A stretch of DNA of 64,000 nt. Origin: Agroathelia rolfsii (lineage: Eukaryota; Basidiomycota; Agaricomycetes; Amylocorticiales; Amylocorticiaceae). The notes under the pieces were generated by a model. It was not told the DNA's origin, made no database searches, and saw nothing but the letters and a program-made list of their open reading frames with translations. Numbering within the stretch: position 1 is the stretch's first letter; each line of letters begins with the position of its first letter. Below, piece by piece: positions 11,991 to 23,104 of this stretch. The position numbers were made by a program, and so were the translations under genes. The stretch is from positions 3,162,001 through 3,226,000 of the forward strand of contig JABRWF010000002.1 in the NCBI GenBank assembly GCA_018343915.1. Direction: 5' to 3'.

Positions 11991-13537
11991 ATGTCTAATG
12001 AATATGAGGATGTCTTGACCAATCAGCCTGTCGTCATCGACAACGTCCGTGCGTTCTTGGTCGTTACTCAACATCCTCGTTATAACTTGCGCACTGTTAC
12101 ATAGGGCTCTGGCACGATAAAAGCTGGATTTGCGGGACAAGATCATCCGAAATGCTATTTTCCATCTTTGTGCGTATACTATCACTTCCCGTTCACTTAG
12201 GAGAGTAGTTGCATATGAATTGATAATGTGCCTCCAGTGTAGGACGCACAAAACATGTACGCGTAATGGCTGGTGCCCTCGAGGGCGATGTTTTCATTGG
12301 GAGCAAGGCCCAAGAATATCGAGGGTTGCTCAAGATAAAATATCCCATGGAACACGGAATAGTAACCGACTGGGATGACATGGAAAGAATATGGAGTTGG
12401 GTTTATGCAGAGGAGCTGGGGACATTGAGCGAAGAGGTAACTGCCAAATTATCACCAGAGTCGAGCTTGTGTTCAATAGCTGACTTCGCCTATTACGATC
12501 AGCATCCAGTCCTCTTAACAGAGGCACCACTCAATCCAAGAAACAATCGCGATTATGCGGCACAGATCTTCTTTGAAACATTCAATGTTCCAGCATTATT
12601 TATGTCGGTTCAAGCAGTATTATCACTGTACGTTGCCTTGACGCCGCTGGTTGTCCGTATAAATTTTATTCTGACAGATTTCGATAGATATTCGTCAGGT
12701 CGAACAACTGGTATCGTTCTCGATTCCGGCGATGGCGTTACGCATGCTGTACCTGTCTTCGAAGGTTTTTCAATGCCACATGCTATTCGACGGGTTGATG
12801 TGGCCGGGAGGTAATTCACATCTCGGACATAGCAGCCCTATCATTATTAAACATGTTCACCCAGAGATGTGACAGAACAACTACAACTTTTACTCCGCAA
12901 AACAGGACACCATCTTCACACTACCGCTGAATTCGAGGTTGTTAGGACCATTAAGGAGAAGTGCTGCTACATCTCCCTTAATCCCCAGAAGGAGGAAAAG
13001 GAAACACTTGGTCGGACAGAAGAGTTCAGACTTCCTGATGGCCATGTCTTGCAGCTGGGCACCGAGCGCTTCCGTGCTCCAGAAATCTTATTTAATCCCG
13101 AATTGATTGGTCAGGAATATGCGGGCGTGCATCAAGTGGTAGTCGATGCCATCAACCGAGTCGATTTAGACCTACGAAAGAGCTTGTTTTCCAACATTGT
13201 TCTGAGCGGTGGAAGTACTCTATGTCGAGGTAGGTGTCATGTCCACATATAATGTAACACGGATGCGAACGTCTTGCACAGGTTTTGGTGATCGTCTCCT
13301 CAACGAAGTGAAGAAATTGGCCTTGAAGGACATTAAGATCAAGATCTATGCACCTCCCGAGCGCAAGTATTCGACATGGATAGGCGGATCCATTTTGGCT
13401 GGTTTGGGGACATTTAAGAAGGTAATATAAAACATAATTGATCTCAATGTCTTCTGCTAATTGTGGCACAGATGTGCGTATCTGCAGAAGAATATCAAGA
13501 AGACCCAGATATCATCCACAAGAAGACAGGATTTTAG
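11991..13537 (+). CDS. ARP1: Actin-related protein 1 (centractin), dynactin filament subunit
   Basis: ARP1 forms the short actin-like filament of dynactin, which couples cargo to cytoplasmic dynein. Eight exons (11991-12044, 12105-12169, 12238-12436, 12503-12627, 12688-12810, 12865-13229, 13282-13421, 13472-13537) join in frame to 378 residues, close to the family's usual 376. Recognisable segments are [18 protein letters not shown], the phosphate-1 loop [27 protein letters not shown] (typical of centractin rather than actin), [17 protein letters not shown], the phosphate-2 loop [28 protein letters not shown], and [16 protein letters not shown]. The tail [12 protein letters not shown] replaces actin's KCF end. 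Filamentous fungi depend on dynactin for hyphal nuclear migration, so activity in hyphae is expected. Confidence 0.95.
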
Positions 13538-13808
13538 TATATCGATTCTATTTCTTGACTTTTGACTCAGTTTGGGCTCGACTGATGGAATATACCCTTC
13601 TACTGCATGTACAATCAACCATAATATAGTTTTCACTTCGGCAGCAACCGATGGAATGTGGGGGAGCATGCGCATGTAATTGGCCATGGTCGTAATAATG
13701 CATATACCATATATACGATGTGCAAGGGTGATCGGGTGCCGAGAGGTGATGAAAGCAAAAGCGTGAAAGAAGGGAAATGAAGTATAACAAATACAAAGCG
13801 TGCAACCC

Positions 13809-14490
13809 TTACTTGCCCTTCTTGGGGGCTTCCGAAGCCTTGGACTTTTTGGTGCCACGGAACTAGAGAGCGAACGGGTTAGGTGAAAATTGACTGACTA
13901 GCAATGTGGTTGCGAACCTTCTTTGCTCTGTTCTTACGTTCTTTGCGCAGTTTGCGCGAGGGCTTGTCTACCTTACTCTCAAGGCCAGACTAGAAGAGTA
14001 GATGCATGTATCAGTATTCCATGCTGAACATGGTCGTAATATGATGATACGTACTCGGACCAAGCGATATCTTGGCTCGAATTTCCTTTGTGATGCCTCA
14101 TCATCATAGATCAGGGCAAAGCCAGTGCTCCTTCCTCCACCAAAAATGGTTTTGAAGCCGAATGTGACTACACGGTTCTTGTCGGTCTTGTAGATGGCGG
14201 CAAGCTTCTCAGAGAGCTCGGCCTTGGAGACATTTGGGCGGGACGGGTGCAAGACATCGAGAACGAATTGGCGGCGAGCGAGCAGACGGTTGGTGATGAA
14301 TTTGCGGGTCCTGAGCGTGACGGGAGGGAGCGTGTCGGCCTAGCGAGTAGCAAAGAACAAAAAAGCAATGGACAGAGTCAGCGTCATCCAGTGTTTAAGA
14401 GAGCCATCCATCGCGATCCAAGCCGAATTTCGCCCAATATTCCGGCGCAGAGCAATGAACGCAAGAAACGGATAGACATGGACCCACCAT
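13809..14490 (-). CDS. RPS24: 40S ribosomal protein S24 (eS24)
   Basis: A small-subunit ribosomal protein. Four exons (14490-14488, 14339-14055, 13989-13918, 13862-13809) give 137 residues, matching the family. The first exon is only the ATG (ATG|GTGGGT), and the protein continues [20 protein letters not shown]. Family landmarks follow: [59 protein letters not shown], then the basic tail [16 protein letters not shown] and [16 protein letters not shown]. The gene is convergent with ARP1 and divergent from the UPF0132 gene, with 156 bases between starts. Confidence 0.95.
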
Positions 14491-14646
14491 GATGGAGAGA
14501 GCCGATGTTTTTTAGATATGCCTTGAGTCGAGTCCTACGGCGATTCCTGGAGTAGAATCCACATCTGCTGGCGATGTAGCACTGTTACCAAATTAGGATG
14601 ATCACGTCACGATACCCCGACGTCACACCTCTTGCTGCCAACGGCC

Positions 14647-15450
14647 ATGAACTTCTCCAAGTCTGCATCATCCTTTGCACCTTATGTCAGTAGCCAGGCT
14701 GAGACTTGTAAAATATTATGGAATTTTGATCCCAGCAAGAAATCCTAGGCACCACCTCCGGATGATCCCAAGCATAATCAAGCCTCCTCATCGAAATTCT
14801 CAAGTAAACGACCATGGTTCCCCACTCGCCCCTCATCTGCATATGAGACGTCATATCAATCTGGGGGGATACCTACATTTAACAATGATCAGACCGTTAA
14901 CCCTGGGGCTGTAGAGCAAGCGGAGGGTCAGGTTAATCAATGGGAGACACGCTTTGGCGCACGAGTAGATATGCTTGCAGCTTGGGCTTACGTACTTGGT
15001 CCTGTAACAGGTATGCGAATAGTCGCATCCCATATAGCAAATGGTTGTCTGAAAGGAATTGGATAGCTCTTGCTGTTCTTGTTCTAGAAACAAAGAATGA
15101 TTATGTTCGTTTTCATGGTAGGGCATCATCTACGTCATTGCTGGTCATCTCAACGAGTGTTACTCTTTAGCTTACCAGGCGGCTTTATTGTCCACACCCT
15201 TGGTCGTCATCCGCTTCTTTGCATCGTTGATTGGATTCTGGTCTTGGCTTCGGACAACCCTTACATTAATTATATTTATACCATGCTTCTACATGTCGTG
15301 AGTTGTCTTTTTATGTTCAAGATGGCGCCGACTTGACTCGTTTCTTCATTCAGATACCGGGCTCATTGGGATGCAAATTATAACAATCTAGAAAGGCACC
15401 AAATCCCATACATAGGGCCAATCGCGGATCGCTGGGTCGCTGAGGAATGA
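14647..15450 (+). CDS. UPF0132/DUF4870-family small membrane protein
   Basis: Five exons (14647-14685, 14749-15010, 15067-15117, 15171-15297, 15354-15450) give 191 residues. After a Ser/Pro-rich N-terminus comes the family core: ARVDMLAAWAYVLGPVTA, then LAVLVLETKNDYVRFHAYQA (the diagnostic NDYVRFHA motif), ALLSTPLVVIRFFASLIGFW, and a third helix RTTLTLIIFIPCFYMSYRA. The C-terminus is LERHQIPYIGPIADRWVAEE. Three to four membrane spans are expected. Members of this family in bacteria include MamF/MmsF-like proteins; in fungi no function is established to my knowledge. The first intron (TAT|GTCAGT to TAG|GCA) was chosen because it preserves frame and gives MNFSKSASSFAPY. An alternative start at 14684 using a different donor is possible. 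Confidence 0.8.
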
Positions 15451-16032
15451 TTAAGACAGGAACCTTTGTACAATATAATCTTCGCATCTATTGAACTTTA
15501 TTTTTTTCATTTAATTGAAATCAAATTACTAACGCAAGATTTCAGGGCCTGTCGATCGAAACACGAAAAGATCCAGGCCAGTTGATTGATATCGAGCTAG
15601 CGCGAGATTCTGATAGCATTATACATCAGACCCATGTTGTGTCCGGAATTTTATCCAACATATGCGTCGATCAAAACTGGAGGTTGCTTACACCTAAATC
15701 TAATGTGATTCAAGGGTTATTATCGTTGCCGTGTTCGTAGTAAGGTTAGAAGCTCGGGTCATTATTAGTATATAGGTTGCATATATGCAGTGTTGCTGTA
15801 TTGGTTAGGTATGCACTAAATAGATAGCGATGGGTGCATAACCAGATTATTTGACTTTGAGCTTTAAAAAACTCCATTGGGGTGCACAGTTTCACATATA
15901 TCTGCTCAACCACACCTGATTAATAGATGGGGACGGTGGTCTATTGCTCGTTCCATAGTCACGTTACCGTGTCTAATTACGCACTCTGACGTCGTCACGG
16001 TCATCTGGATAACACTATCTCACATCTTAACC
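15451..16032. other. Intergenic stretch
   Basis: About 580 bases between two plus-strand genes. The AT-rich region at 15475-15540 is probably the 3' flank of the UPF0132 gene, and the remainder is upstream of the formylglutathione hydrolase. I see no coding or structural signal. Confidence 0.5.
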
Positions 16033-17406
16033 ATGACCAGCCCAATCGAGAAGATCCAATCAAACAAAGCATTTGGCGGCGAGTTGACCAAATACAAGTT
16101 CAAGGTATGATACAACACCAGTGTTTCTAGAAGAAAAAACACATGGGGCTGCATGGCTGATCTGTTAAATAGTCTGCTGCCCTTGGTGGACTGGATGCAA
16201 AGTTCAACCTTTTTCTTCCAGCTACTGCGACTAAAGACCAGCCAGTGCCAGTGCTCTTTTACCTTGCAGGCCTGACCTGCACCGAAGATAATGGGTTGGC
16301 TTGACAGTTGTGACGTCAGTGGATCAATCTCACTAACATACCAAAGAGCACAGAAGGGCAGTTTCTTCAAAGATGCAGCATCCGAGGGCATAGCAATCCT
16401 TTTCCCAGATACATCTCCTCGCGGCGCAAATATTGAGGGAGAGGATGACTCCTGGGACTTTGGGACCGGTATACCTTATCTTGCTGAGGCCAATGCACAT
16501 CTGATCTAAAAGTTTCCAACACAGGTGCCGGGTTTTATCTGAATGCTACGCATCCTAAATACTCCAAGCACTATAATATGGCGACTCATGTTTCAATTGA
16601 GCTGCCTCAAGTTATTGAAGCTGCTGGCCTGCCAATTGTATGGTCTTGATCCAATTATTTCGTGATGATAAAACTCATTGTGGCATAGGATTTATCTCGG
16701 CAATCTATCTTGTACGTTCTTGTGCAGCAATTCCTCTCAATCAGTCTAACAGTGTTCTCAAAGTGGCCACTCCATGGGCGGACATGGTGCCCTGACTCTT
16801 TACTTGGCATCGTTGTTGACTTCAACGTCCGCTGGCTCGTCCCCTCAACATCGTCAATATCGTTCGGCCTCTGCTTTCGCACCCATTTCACATCCACTGG
16901 AAGCACCTTGGGGACAGAAGGCTTTCGGGGGATACTTGCAAGGCGGCGTAGAAGAAGCTGAAGCGAGTGGAAAATATGATGCGACCCAGATGATTTCTCG
17001 CGTGTCTGCCTCTGAGCCGGTGCATATCTTAATCGACTATGTGAAGTCCATCTACCTGTATCCAGTAAAACAAGTCACTGATTAAAAGTTATATAGGGCA
17101 CTGGTGACGAATTCCTCCACAAGGGTCAGCTTCAACCCGACAAATTTTTGGCCGCGGCACGAGAGGCGGGACGTGATGAAATGCAGATTCGTGTCCGTGA
17201 TCAAGAAGGCTACGATCATAGCTATTACTTTGTAAGCTGGAAAACCACATATTTTATGGTGGCCACATATGCTGATCTTGATCATCGCCGTAGATTTCTA
17301 CTTTTGCCGCTGACCATGTGCATTGTATGTTACCTCATTCCAATCTCAAACCACATAGATTTACTGATTCTTTCATCAAGTCCACGCGAATTTCCTTAAG
17401 GCGTGA
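16033..17406 (+). CDS. S-formylglutathione hydrolase (esterase D family)
   Basis: This enzyme hydrolyses S-formylglutathione to formate and glutathione, the last glutathione-dependent step of formaldehyde detoxification in the cytosol. Nine exons (16033-16104, 16173-16294, 16347-16468, 16525-16637, 16689-16711, 16764-17040, 17097-17231, 17294-17324, 17381-17406) give 306 residues. Landmarks are PVLFYLAGLTCTEDNG, FPDTSPRGANIEGEDDSWDF, GTGAGFYLNAT, the Ser elbow GHSMGGHGALTLYL, SASAFAPISHPLEAPWGQKA, the acid region LIDYGTGDEF, and the His motif GYDHSYYFISTFAADHVHFH. The protein is longer than the usual 280 to 290. The extra residues come mainly from an in-frame insert, LLTSTSAGSSPQHRQ, between GHSMGG and SASAFAP, where most family members have a short loop. 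Exon 5 is only 23 bases. Confidence 0.93.
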
Positions 17407-17643
17407 TTGGGCAGTAGTTTGTTTAGGACTGAAGCGCTCGAGAAATTAAAATGCCTATTGTATCATTCTCTGCTCATGAACTTGAACATTGTCGCGATGT
17501 TATGGTATTCTATCGAATTATATGTACTCGAAACTTTAAGTCTTTTAATGAGCCTTCCCGTGAATTTGTACTCGTCACATAACTATTGTGTGGTAAAATA
17601 AATAATTTTAGCTGTAAAGCTCACGCGTAAAGCTGTGATTATT

Positions 17644-19949
17644 CTAAGAGGAAGGCAATACAAGGCGTTCATATGCTCGAGTCAACTCGTCCATGTCCTG
17701 AGAGATCCAATCTGATTCCAATGCTTCGTTGACCGTAAATCGGTCCTGTGGATTACGCTTTAACAGCTCATTAATTAATAGTATTGCGTCTTGATCCCAA
17801 AAGTTAGGTTAGTACTCCGGCGGTTAATGCATCCTGTCCTTACCAGTTGGTATTTTCCCCCATTCCTTTCCATCGAATGCTGCTTCTCCGTAGACTATTC
17901 GATATTTTGTTTGGTGTTCTCCATTAAAATGCCGAAATTTCATGTCCGAATCGACACTTCCATTGTCAATATCGTTGTCGGACCCACTATCTTCAGGGAC
18001 ACAAGTATCGACATGATCTGAACTATCCGGAGAATCGAACGGATGGCGTCCACTGTTTTTCATTGCAATTAGAAATAAAGGGACGGGGAAGATATTTCTC
18101 TACCTTAGCATTATGTAAAGCACTACCCCAGCGCTCCAGCAGTCAGCAGGCATGCCTGGTGAATTCAAGGACGGTCAGAGTCAGACTCAAAATTACAAAA
18201 TTACAAGTAGACAGATCGCAAATATTATGTGTAAATACTTGCCTACATAACTCAATTCTTTATGCTCCAAGGCAAGTATTCCTGTGACAATGATAGATTC
18301 GGTTGAGAAATCGAGCAAAACAAAGAGCAATAAATCATTCACCCTCAGGGGGTAGGTAAGCGACGGTTCCGCAAACATTGAATGTCTCCTGGTAAGACCT
18401 TTCTCGTGCCAGCCCAAAGTCCGCTATCTGAATTCTGGGATATGGACCAGGATTATAGAGAAGGATATTCTCCGGCTGTGAGAAGTCATAAGTGCTGCGG
18501 TTCGACCATTGTAAACACGAGCATACCTTCAAGTCTAAAAAGGCGGATTGAGATCAACAATAGCCTATTTTACGTTTTTCTGTGTCTTACCTCTATGAGC
18601 TATCCATCTTTCATGAAGATACTCTAACCCTAACAGCAGTTGATACGTGATCCATTGCGCCTCTCCTTCACCCAGTTTCAGATCGGCTTGTGTTGTAATA
18701 TATGTGAATAAGTCTCCACCCGTCGATAGTTGCAAGAAAATGTTTCTGATCATCCTTTCACCCTGGAGAAATAGTATATTTCTCAAATGATGCACTTACA
18801 GGAATTGATCCTTCACGTGAACGTCATACACGCGAGTAATATTTGGCTATACAGCAATTTTTAGTAGATATGGCGATGATTGCATTTGCCCACCTACGTG
18901 ATGGAGCGACAGCATGATTTTAAATTCCTTGAGCTCTGACAGTACATCGAAATCGCCCTTGGAGGGGTTCATCAAGGATTCAGAGGCGTTGATATTCCTT
19001 GTCTTGATGCTTTTGCATGCAACCTGGCGTTTATTACGACCATCAATAGCAAGATGAACCGTGGCAAAGCTGCCTGATCCCAAACAATGAGAAGTGACAA
19101 TATAATGGCTAATCTTTTTCTGTGAAACGGTAAGCATATACAGGGCGGTGCAAGACCAAAAGTGTTGACCTGCTTCTGAGGCTGAGTCGTTGGTGTCGAA
19201 TCGAAAATGTTAGACTTTTCAGGAGGAGCTTTCCATATATATGTGCATTGAAACGCTATAGATGTTTTATTTCTCAGCTGAAGATACATCTGCGTTCATT
19301 AAAACACATACTTTGGGACATAGGTAGCTTGATGACATCCCCTTGCATAACGATCACAGAAGACTTTCTGATCTTGTGGTTGTTGAGGATGATTCCATTG
19401 GTCGAAGTATCCTAGGAAATGGTTCAGAGAGCGCTCCATTGAAGTGAAGTTGTAGCTTACCTGACAAGACACGATGATCCCTCCAGTAGCGGAGCGGACG
19501 CTATGGTTGCCGTCAATATACATATACATGTAGACATCGACTGTAGCTGGTAAACCAAAGAGACTGACGCGTGTAATTTGCAGTGCACATTCGATACAAC
19601 GGCTTCAGGAAGCACGTAAGAACTGCTTAAAAGTCGGAACCATAGACCAGAGGGAGGAAACGTAGCAAGTGGACGAACCACTTCGAGGATCTCCCAATCG
19701 TGACCGGCGCGTTTATACCCAAAACAATCACTTTTTGGACAGTGTAAAACACTACGGAAAAAGTAAAAGGATATAAAAATTACCATCTTGCCTTTCTTCT
19801 CTTGTCTTTGTGACAAACTTCGCGCATATATCCACCGCCGAACTTCCTTCACTCCGAGGAAGCGTGGTAGTTTTTGAAGATGGTCTAGTTATTGTCCTGA
19901 TGCTGCCTAAGCTCCTTGCCCCCGACTTTCTGGACCTAATGGGTGGCAT
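17644..19949 (-). CDS. FHA-domain serine/threonine checkpoint kinase (Chk2/Cds1/Mek1-like)
   Basis: The N-terminal exon (ATG at 19949) is basic and Ser/Thr-rich. The next begins HCPKSDCFGYKRAGHDWEI and leads into an FHA phosphothreonine-binding domain: SNVHCKLH, then GGIIVSCQDTSTNGIILNNH across a splice. The kinase domain follows: glycine loop GSGSFATVHL, VAIK-type lysine in RQVACKSIK, LSTGGDLFTYI, catalytic loop HRDLKPENILL, IADFGLARERSYQETFNVCG, YLPPE, and ADCWSAGVVLYIMLSGRHPF. The C-terminus ends RAYERLVLPSS, stop at 17644. FHA plus kinase is the architecture of DNA-damage and meiotic checkpoint kinases. Which branch (Rad53/Cds1 or Mek1) cannot be decided by eye. The catalytic loop is interrupted by an 8-nt microexon at 18534-18527 encoding most of D-L-K. 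Other exon edges are approximate. Confidence 0.85.
18527..18534 (-). other. 8-nt microexon within the kinase catalytic loop
   Basis: The upstream exon ends CAT AGA G|GTAAGA, this exon is ACTTGAAG flanked by TTTTTAG and GTATGC, and the downstream exon starts after CTCACAG with CCG GAG AAT. Joined, they give H-R-D-L-K-P-E-N without a frame break. Skipping it would shift the frame and remove the catalytic Asp. Confidence 0.85.
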
Positions 19950-20266
19950 GACTCAAATAGTAACAAGTACTGATATTCAGAGAGGAGGAAGGTGGTTTGC
20001 CAACGTCCGAAGACTGGTGGAAGAGTGAAGACACCCGGGCCCGCTCTCGGAAGTAAATCATCAGTCAAGCTAGTTTTCGGTTTTGATCAAAATAGAATTC
20101 TTGCATGAGGTTAATAGGCGCTTCCATCCGATAAGGAACCAGCGTCGTGCACTGGGGGGCAAGACTAGATGAAGTTGTAGACTCGAAGGCCATATGCAAG
20201 TCACCATTATTACAGTACACACAACGTACAAGTTTTGGGATCACATCCACATCACACAACAGGTGA
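19950..20266. other. Short intergenic stretch, FHA-kinase promoter and LSG1 3' flank
   Basis: About 320 bases between two minus-strand genes. The kinase promoter and the LSG1 3' flank must both lie here. No coding signal of its own is seen. Confidence 0.5.
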
Positions 20267-22660
20267 TTAGTCATCATACCCCTTTCCACTACGCTGCTTT
20301 ACCCTCTTCACCTTTTTGTGATGCTTCTTGCCCATAGATGCATCTCCACCTGCACTGGCAATGACAGAAGCGACCCTTGCGTATTTCCCGTTGATGGGTG
20401 TCCCGTCGTTTGTAACTGCGTTTTGATGCGGAAATAGTTGCGAGCGACTGTATTCCATCCCGTCACGTGCGGAACCCTTTACGAAGGGTCGCGGGGAGAG
20501 TGTGTATCCACTGGTAAAAAAGTCTTTGTCGATGGCCTTGGATTTCCTACTCTGGCCTATCCCAGACGATGGGTCAACAATATCTGAAGGGGAGGCTATG
20601 TAGGTGTCAGCCCCCTTTCCAACGCGAGTCGTAGGCGCAGTTTTCTTGTTAGCGTATCGACGTAGTGAAATTTGATGTGTAACTTCATTGAAAGCGTCTG
20701 GAGGATAGTCGGAAGGTGGATGGCAGTACAGTAGTTTGGCATTCACATAGTCCTTGAGAATGTAGCGTGCCGCCCGAGCCTCGTCCGGATTTCCCTGTCC
20801 AGCTCTCGTGAAACCACGAGCAACTATGCGTTTGATTAATGAAACTGGACTCATTTTGGTAATTTGAGGACCTACTGGCATATGCGACCAGTAAGTCTTC
20901 GGCCGTAATTTTACCGTTTCCACCTTCTTCAGGACCATGAACCCTGATCGTGAGACCATACGTTGCCTCCAAAACCTCGCGTGGAATGCGTCTAACGATC
21001 AACGAAGTCGGTCCCATATGTTCCCTCAGTTGATCAATCGGTAGTACGCCGTCACATACGAGATCGGCTTTTGTTGTGGCAAATTGGGGGAAGACAAGAC
21101 CAGGGCAATCACAGAGGACCATTGTTGAAGAAAGATGGATCGTCTGGAAATGTTTTGTCTTGCCTGGTGTTGAAGATACGCTGACCTTCTTCTCACCGAC
21201 AAGAGAGTTGATGGTACTGGATTTTCCTACGTTGGGATATCCTACAAGACCGACGACAAGCTTGGGAGGGCTTTTCCCAGAGGCGTCGGCAAATTCTGAT
21301 TGAAGTAATTGAGAAGAGCAACTGCGTCTTTTCAAAATCGCTTACCTTCCAAGGGCGGAGCAGATTTGACAAAGAGATCCTCCAACTCAAGCACAGTCAA
21401 TACCTTGGTCCTCGGATCCTTACCATCAGGTGTATCACGATCATCATAAAGCATGTCGGGTTCTTCTGATGAGTGAGATGATTCCTCCTCATCTTCTACT
21501 AGATCGTCTTCAATGGGGGATGTAGGGCCATCGCCTTCCTCGACTTCAGGAGGATATTGGTTTTGTTCCAGGCCCTCCACCTGTTCCGCGTTTGCTCTTT
21601 CCATAGCTTCCCTTCTAGCCTCTTGCAATGCTACTGCATTGGCAGCAGAGAAGAAAGCATACTGGATATTCTGCTCGTCAAAATAGTCGGCCCATATACG
21701 TCTAAAAATCCGTTCAATGAGTAGTCTCGGCGTTCTTCAAGAGAATATATACCTTTGCGTTGCCGTCAATAGGTCGGATTTATTGATAAGAAGCAAGGTC
21801 CGTCGCTTTCCTGGGCCTGTTCCTTTTTCACCCTCGGGTCCTTCTACATCGCGTACATAGTTCTCAAGGTCTTCTGCCCTAAATCGAAGTGGATTGCGAG
21901 CATCAACAATCTGAACAACAAGATGTGAACGCTCCAAAACACGCCACAGCTGGCGCCAAACTTCAAGATTGCGTTCAAATGGTGTAAGAAGGAATTTTTC
22001 TTCTTCTTGGAGCCTTCATTCGTTGATTAGAAAGATATATTAATATCCTTAGAAATGCTTACTGAGCTAATCCTCTCCGCCACTCTAAAAATGCATCTCT
22101 CTCCTGACGCTCTAACTGAGCTGGCTTCATGTCCCTCGTCCAAGGCGGTCGACGAGGAACCCTCAAGCGTTCTTTATTTTCCTGATGTTTTCTAATTATT
22201 GACTGCTCTTCTTGCTCCGATAAAAGATAAGGATTCGCGTTCGATCCAGTGGGTCCGGATTGAATTATCTTGATATTACGACGTTCTAACGGATTTTTTA
22301 GATAATACATATACGTTCCAAAGCATGCAAAACTCACCGGCAGTGAAATCGGTGCCTGCAAGCTGCGCTGTATTGAGAAATTCATCCAGATCACGTTCTT
22401 GGGTAACTGATTGGAGGCGTGTGGTGGAGTCTAGATCTGCGTTGTACTGTGGGTGCCATGAGTATCGTCTTCTCACCAGATGCAAAAGACGAAAACTTAC
22501 CAATCCGGATTCTTCTCTTTCGACACGCGCCCGAGCATCTTTGAATTTTCTGTTGATAATAGCACGTCCCAAGCCGCTGGAATCGGTTTTCTTTCGTGGT
22601 GCAGGCTAACATGTGGTATAAGCATTTTATTCTCAAAAGCGAGGGCTAGTAGATCACCAT
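20267..22660 (-). CDS. LSG1: Large-subunit GTPase LSG1 (60S export and maturation)
   Basis: LSG1 is a cytoplasmic, circularly permuted GTPase that releases the export adaptor Nmd3 from pre-60S ribosomes. The ATG stands alone as the first exon (22660-22658, ATG|GTGATC), followed by PAPRKKTDSSGLGRAIINRK. The permuted order of G motifs is visible: G4 LLLINKSDLL comes before G1 VGLVGYPNVGKSSTINSLVG and G3 LCDCPGLVFPQ. The preceding segment ERSHLVVQIVDARNPLRFRA is diagnostic of this family. An acidic insert (residues around 300-360) lies between G4 and G1. The C-terminal half has GLTIRVHGPEEG, RGFTRAGQGNPDEARAARYI, and ends in a basic tail HHKKVKRVKQRSGKGYDD, stop at 20267. About seven introns are present. 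Confidence 0.93.
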
Positions 22661-23104
22661 TGTCAGTGAGATTACAGTTATGAATTGCGTAATTACAATC
22701 TCAAAGGAAGCAAATGTCAATTTGATCACGTGGCTCGGGGGATGGCGGGCCGAGTCTCTAAGCATGATGTATGCAGCCTCTTGGATGATGCAAGACTAAA
22801 CTATCCATCGCGTGCGCAGGTATACAGGTGAATAATAGGGCAATAGTAGTGTAGCAAGTGCTCCCCATTTTACTTCTAAGTTGCTACTGGATGACGAATG
22901 CATGTAACAAGTTAACTTGATTTTAGCTTAATATCGTAAACTAAATTTTCGGCTTGATGAATTTAAACACTTTGATTTATCGACTTCGTCGACTATACCA
23001 GGAACCCCGTATCAATATTGACAAAGTTTATATCTAATCTATTCGTACACAATGATTGAAAGTTCAAAGAAAAACAAATAATATACAAATGAAGGGTATA
23101 TGTG
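22661..23104. other. Intergenic stretch upstream of LSG1
   Basis: About 440 bases, AT-rich on the right-hand side, containing the LSG1 promoter and the 3' flank of the next minus-strand gene. No gene is apparent. Confidence 0.5.

Noticed and set aside
18600..18640. CTAACCCTAAC telomere-like motif in the kinase gene
   Set aside because: It is coding sequence (LLLGLEYLH of the kinase domain) in a constrained position, so it is not treated as a telobox.
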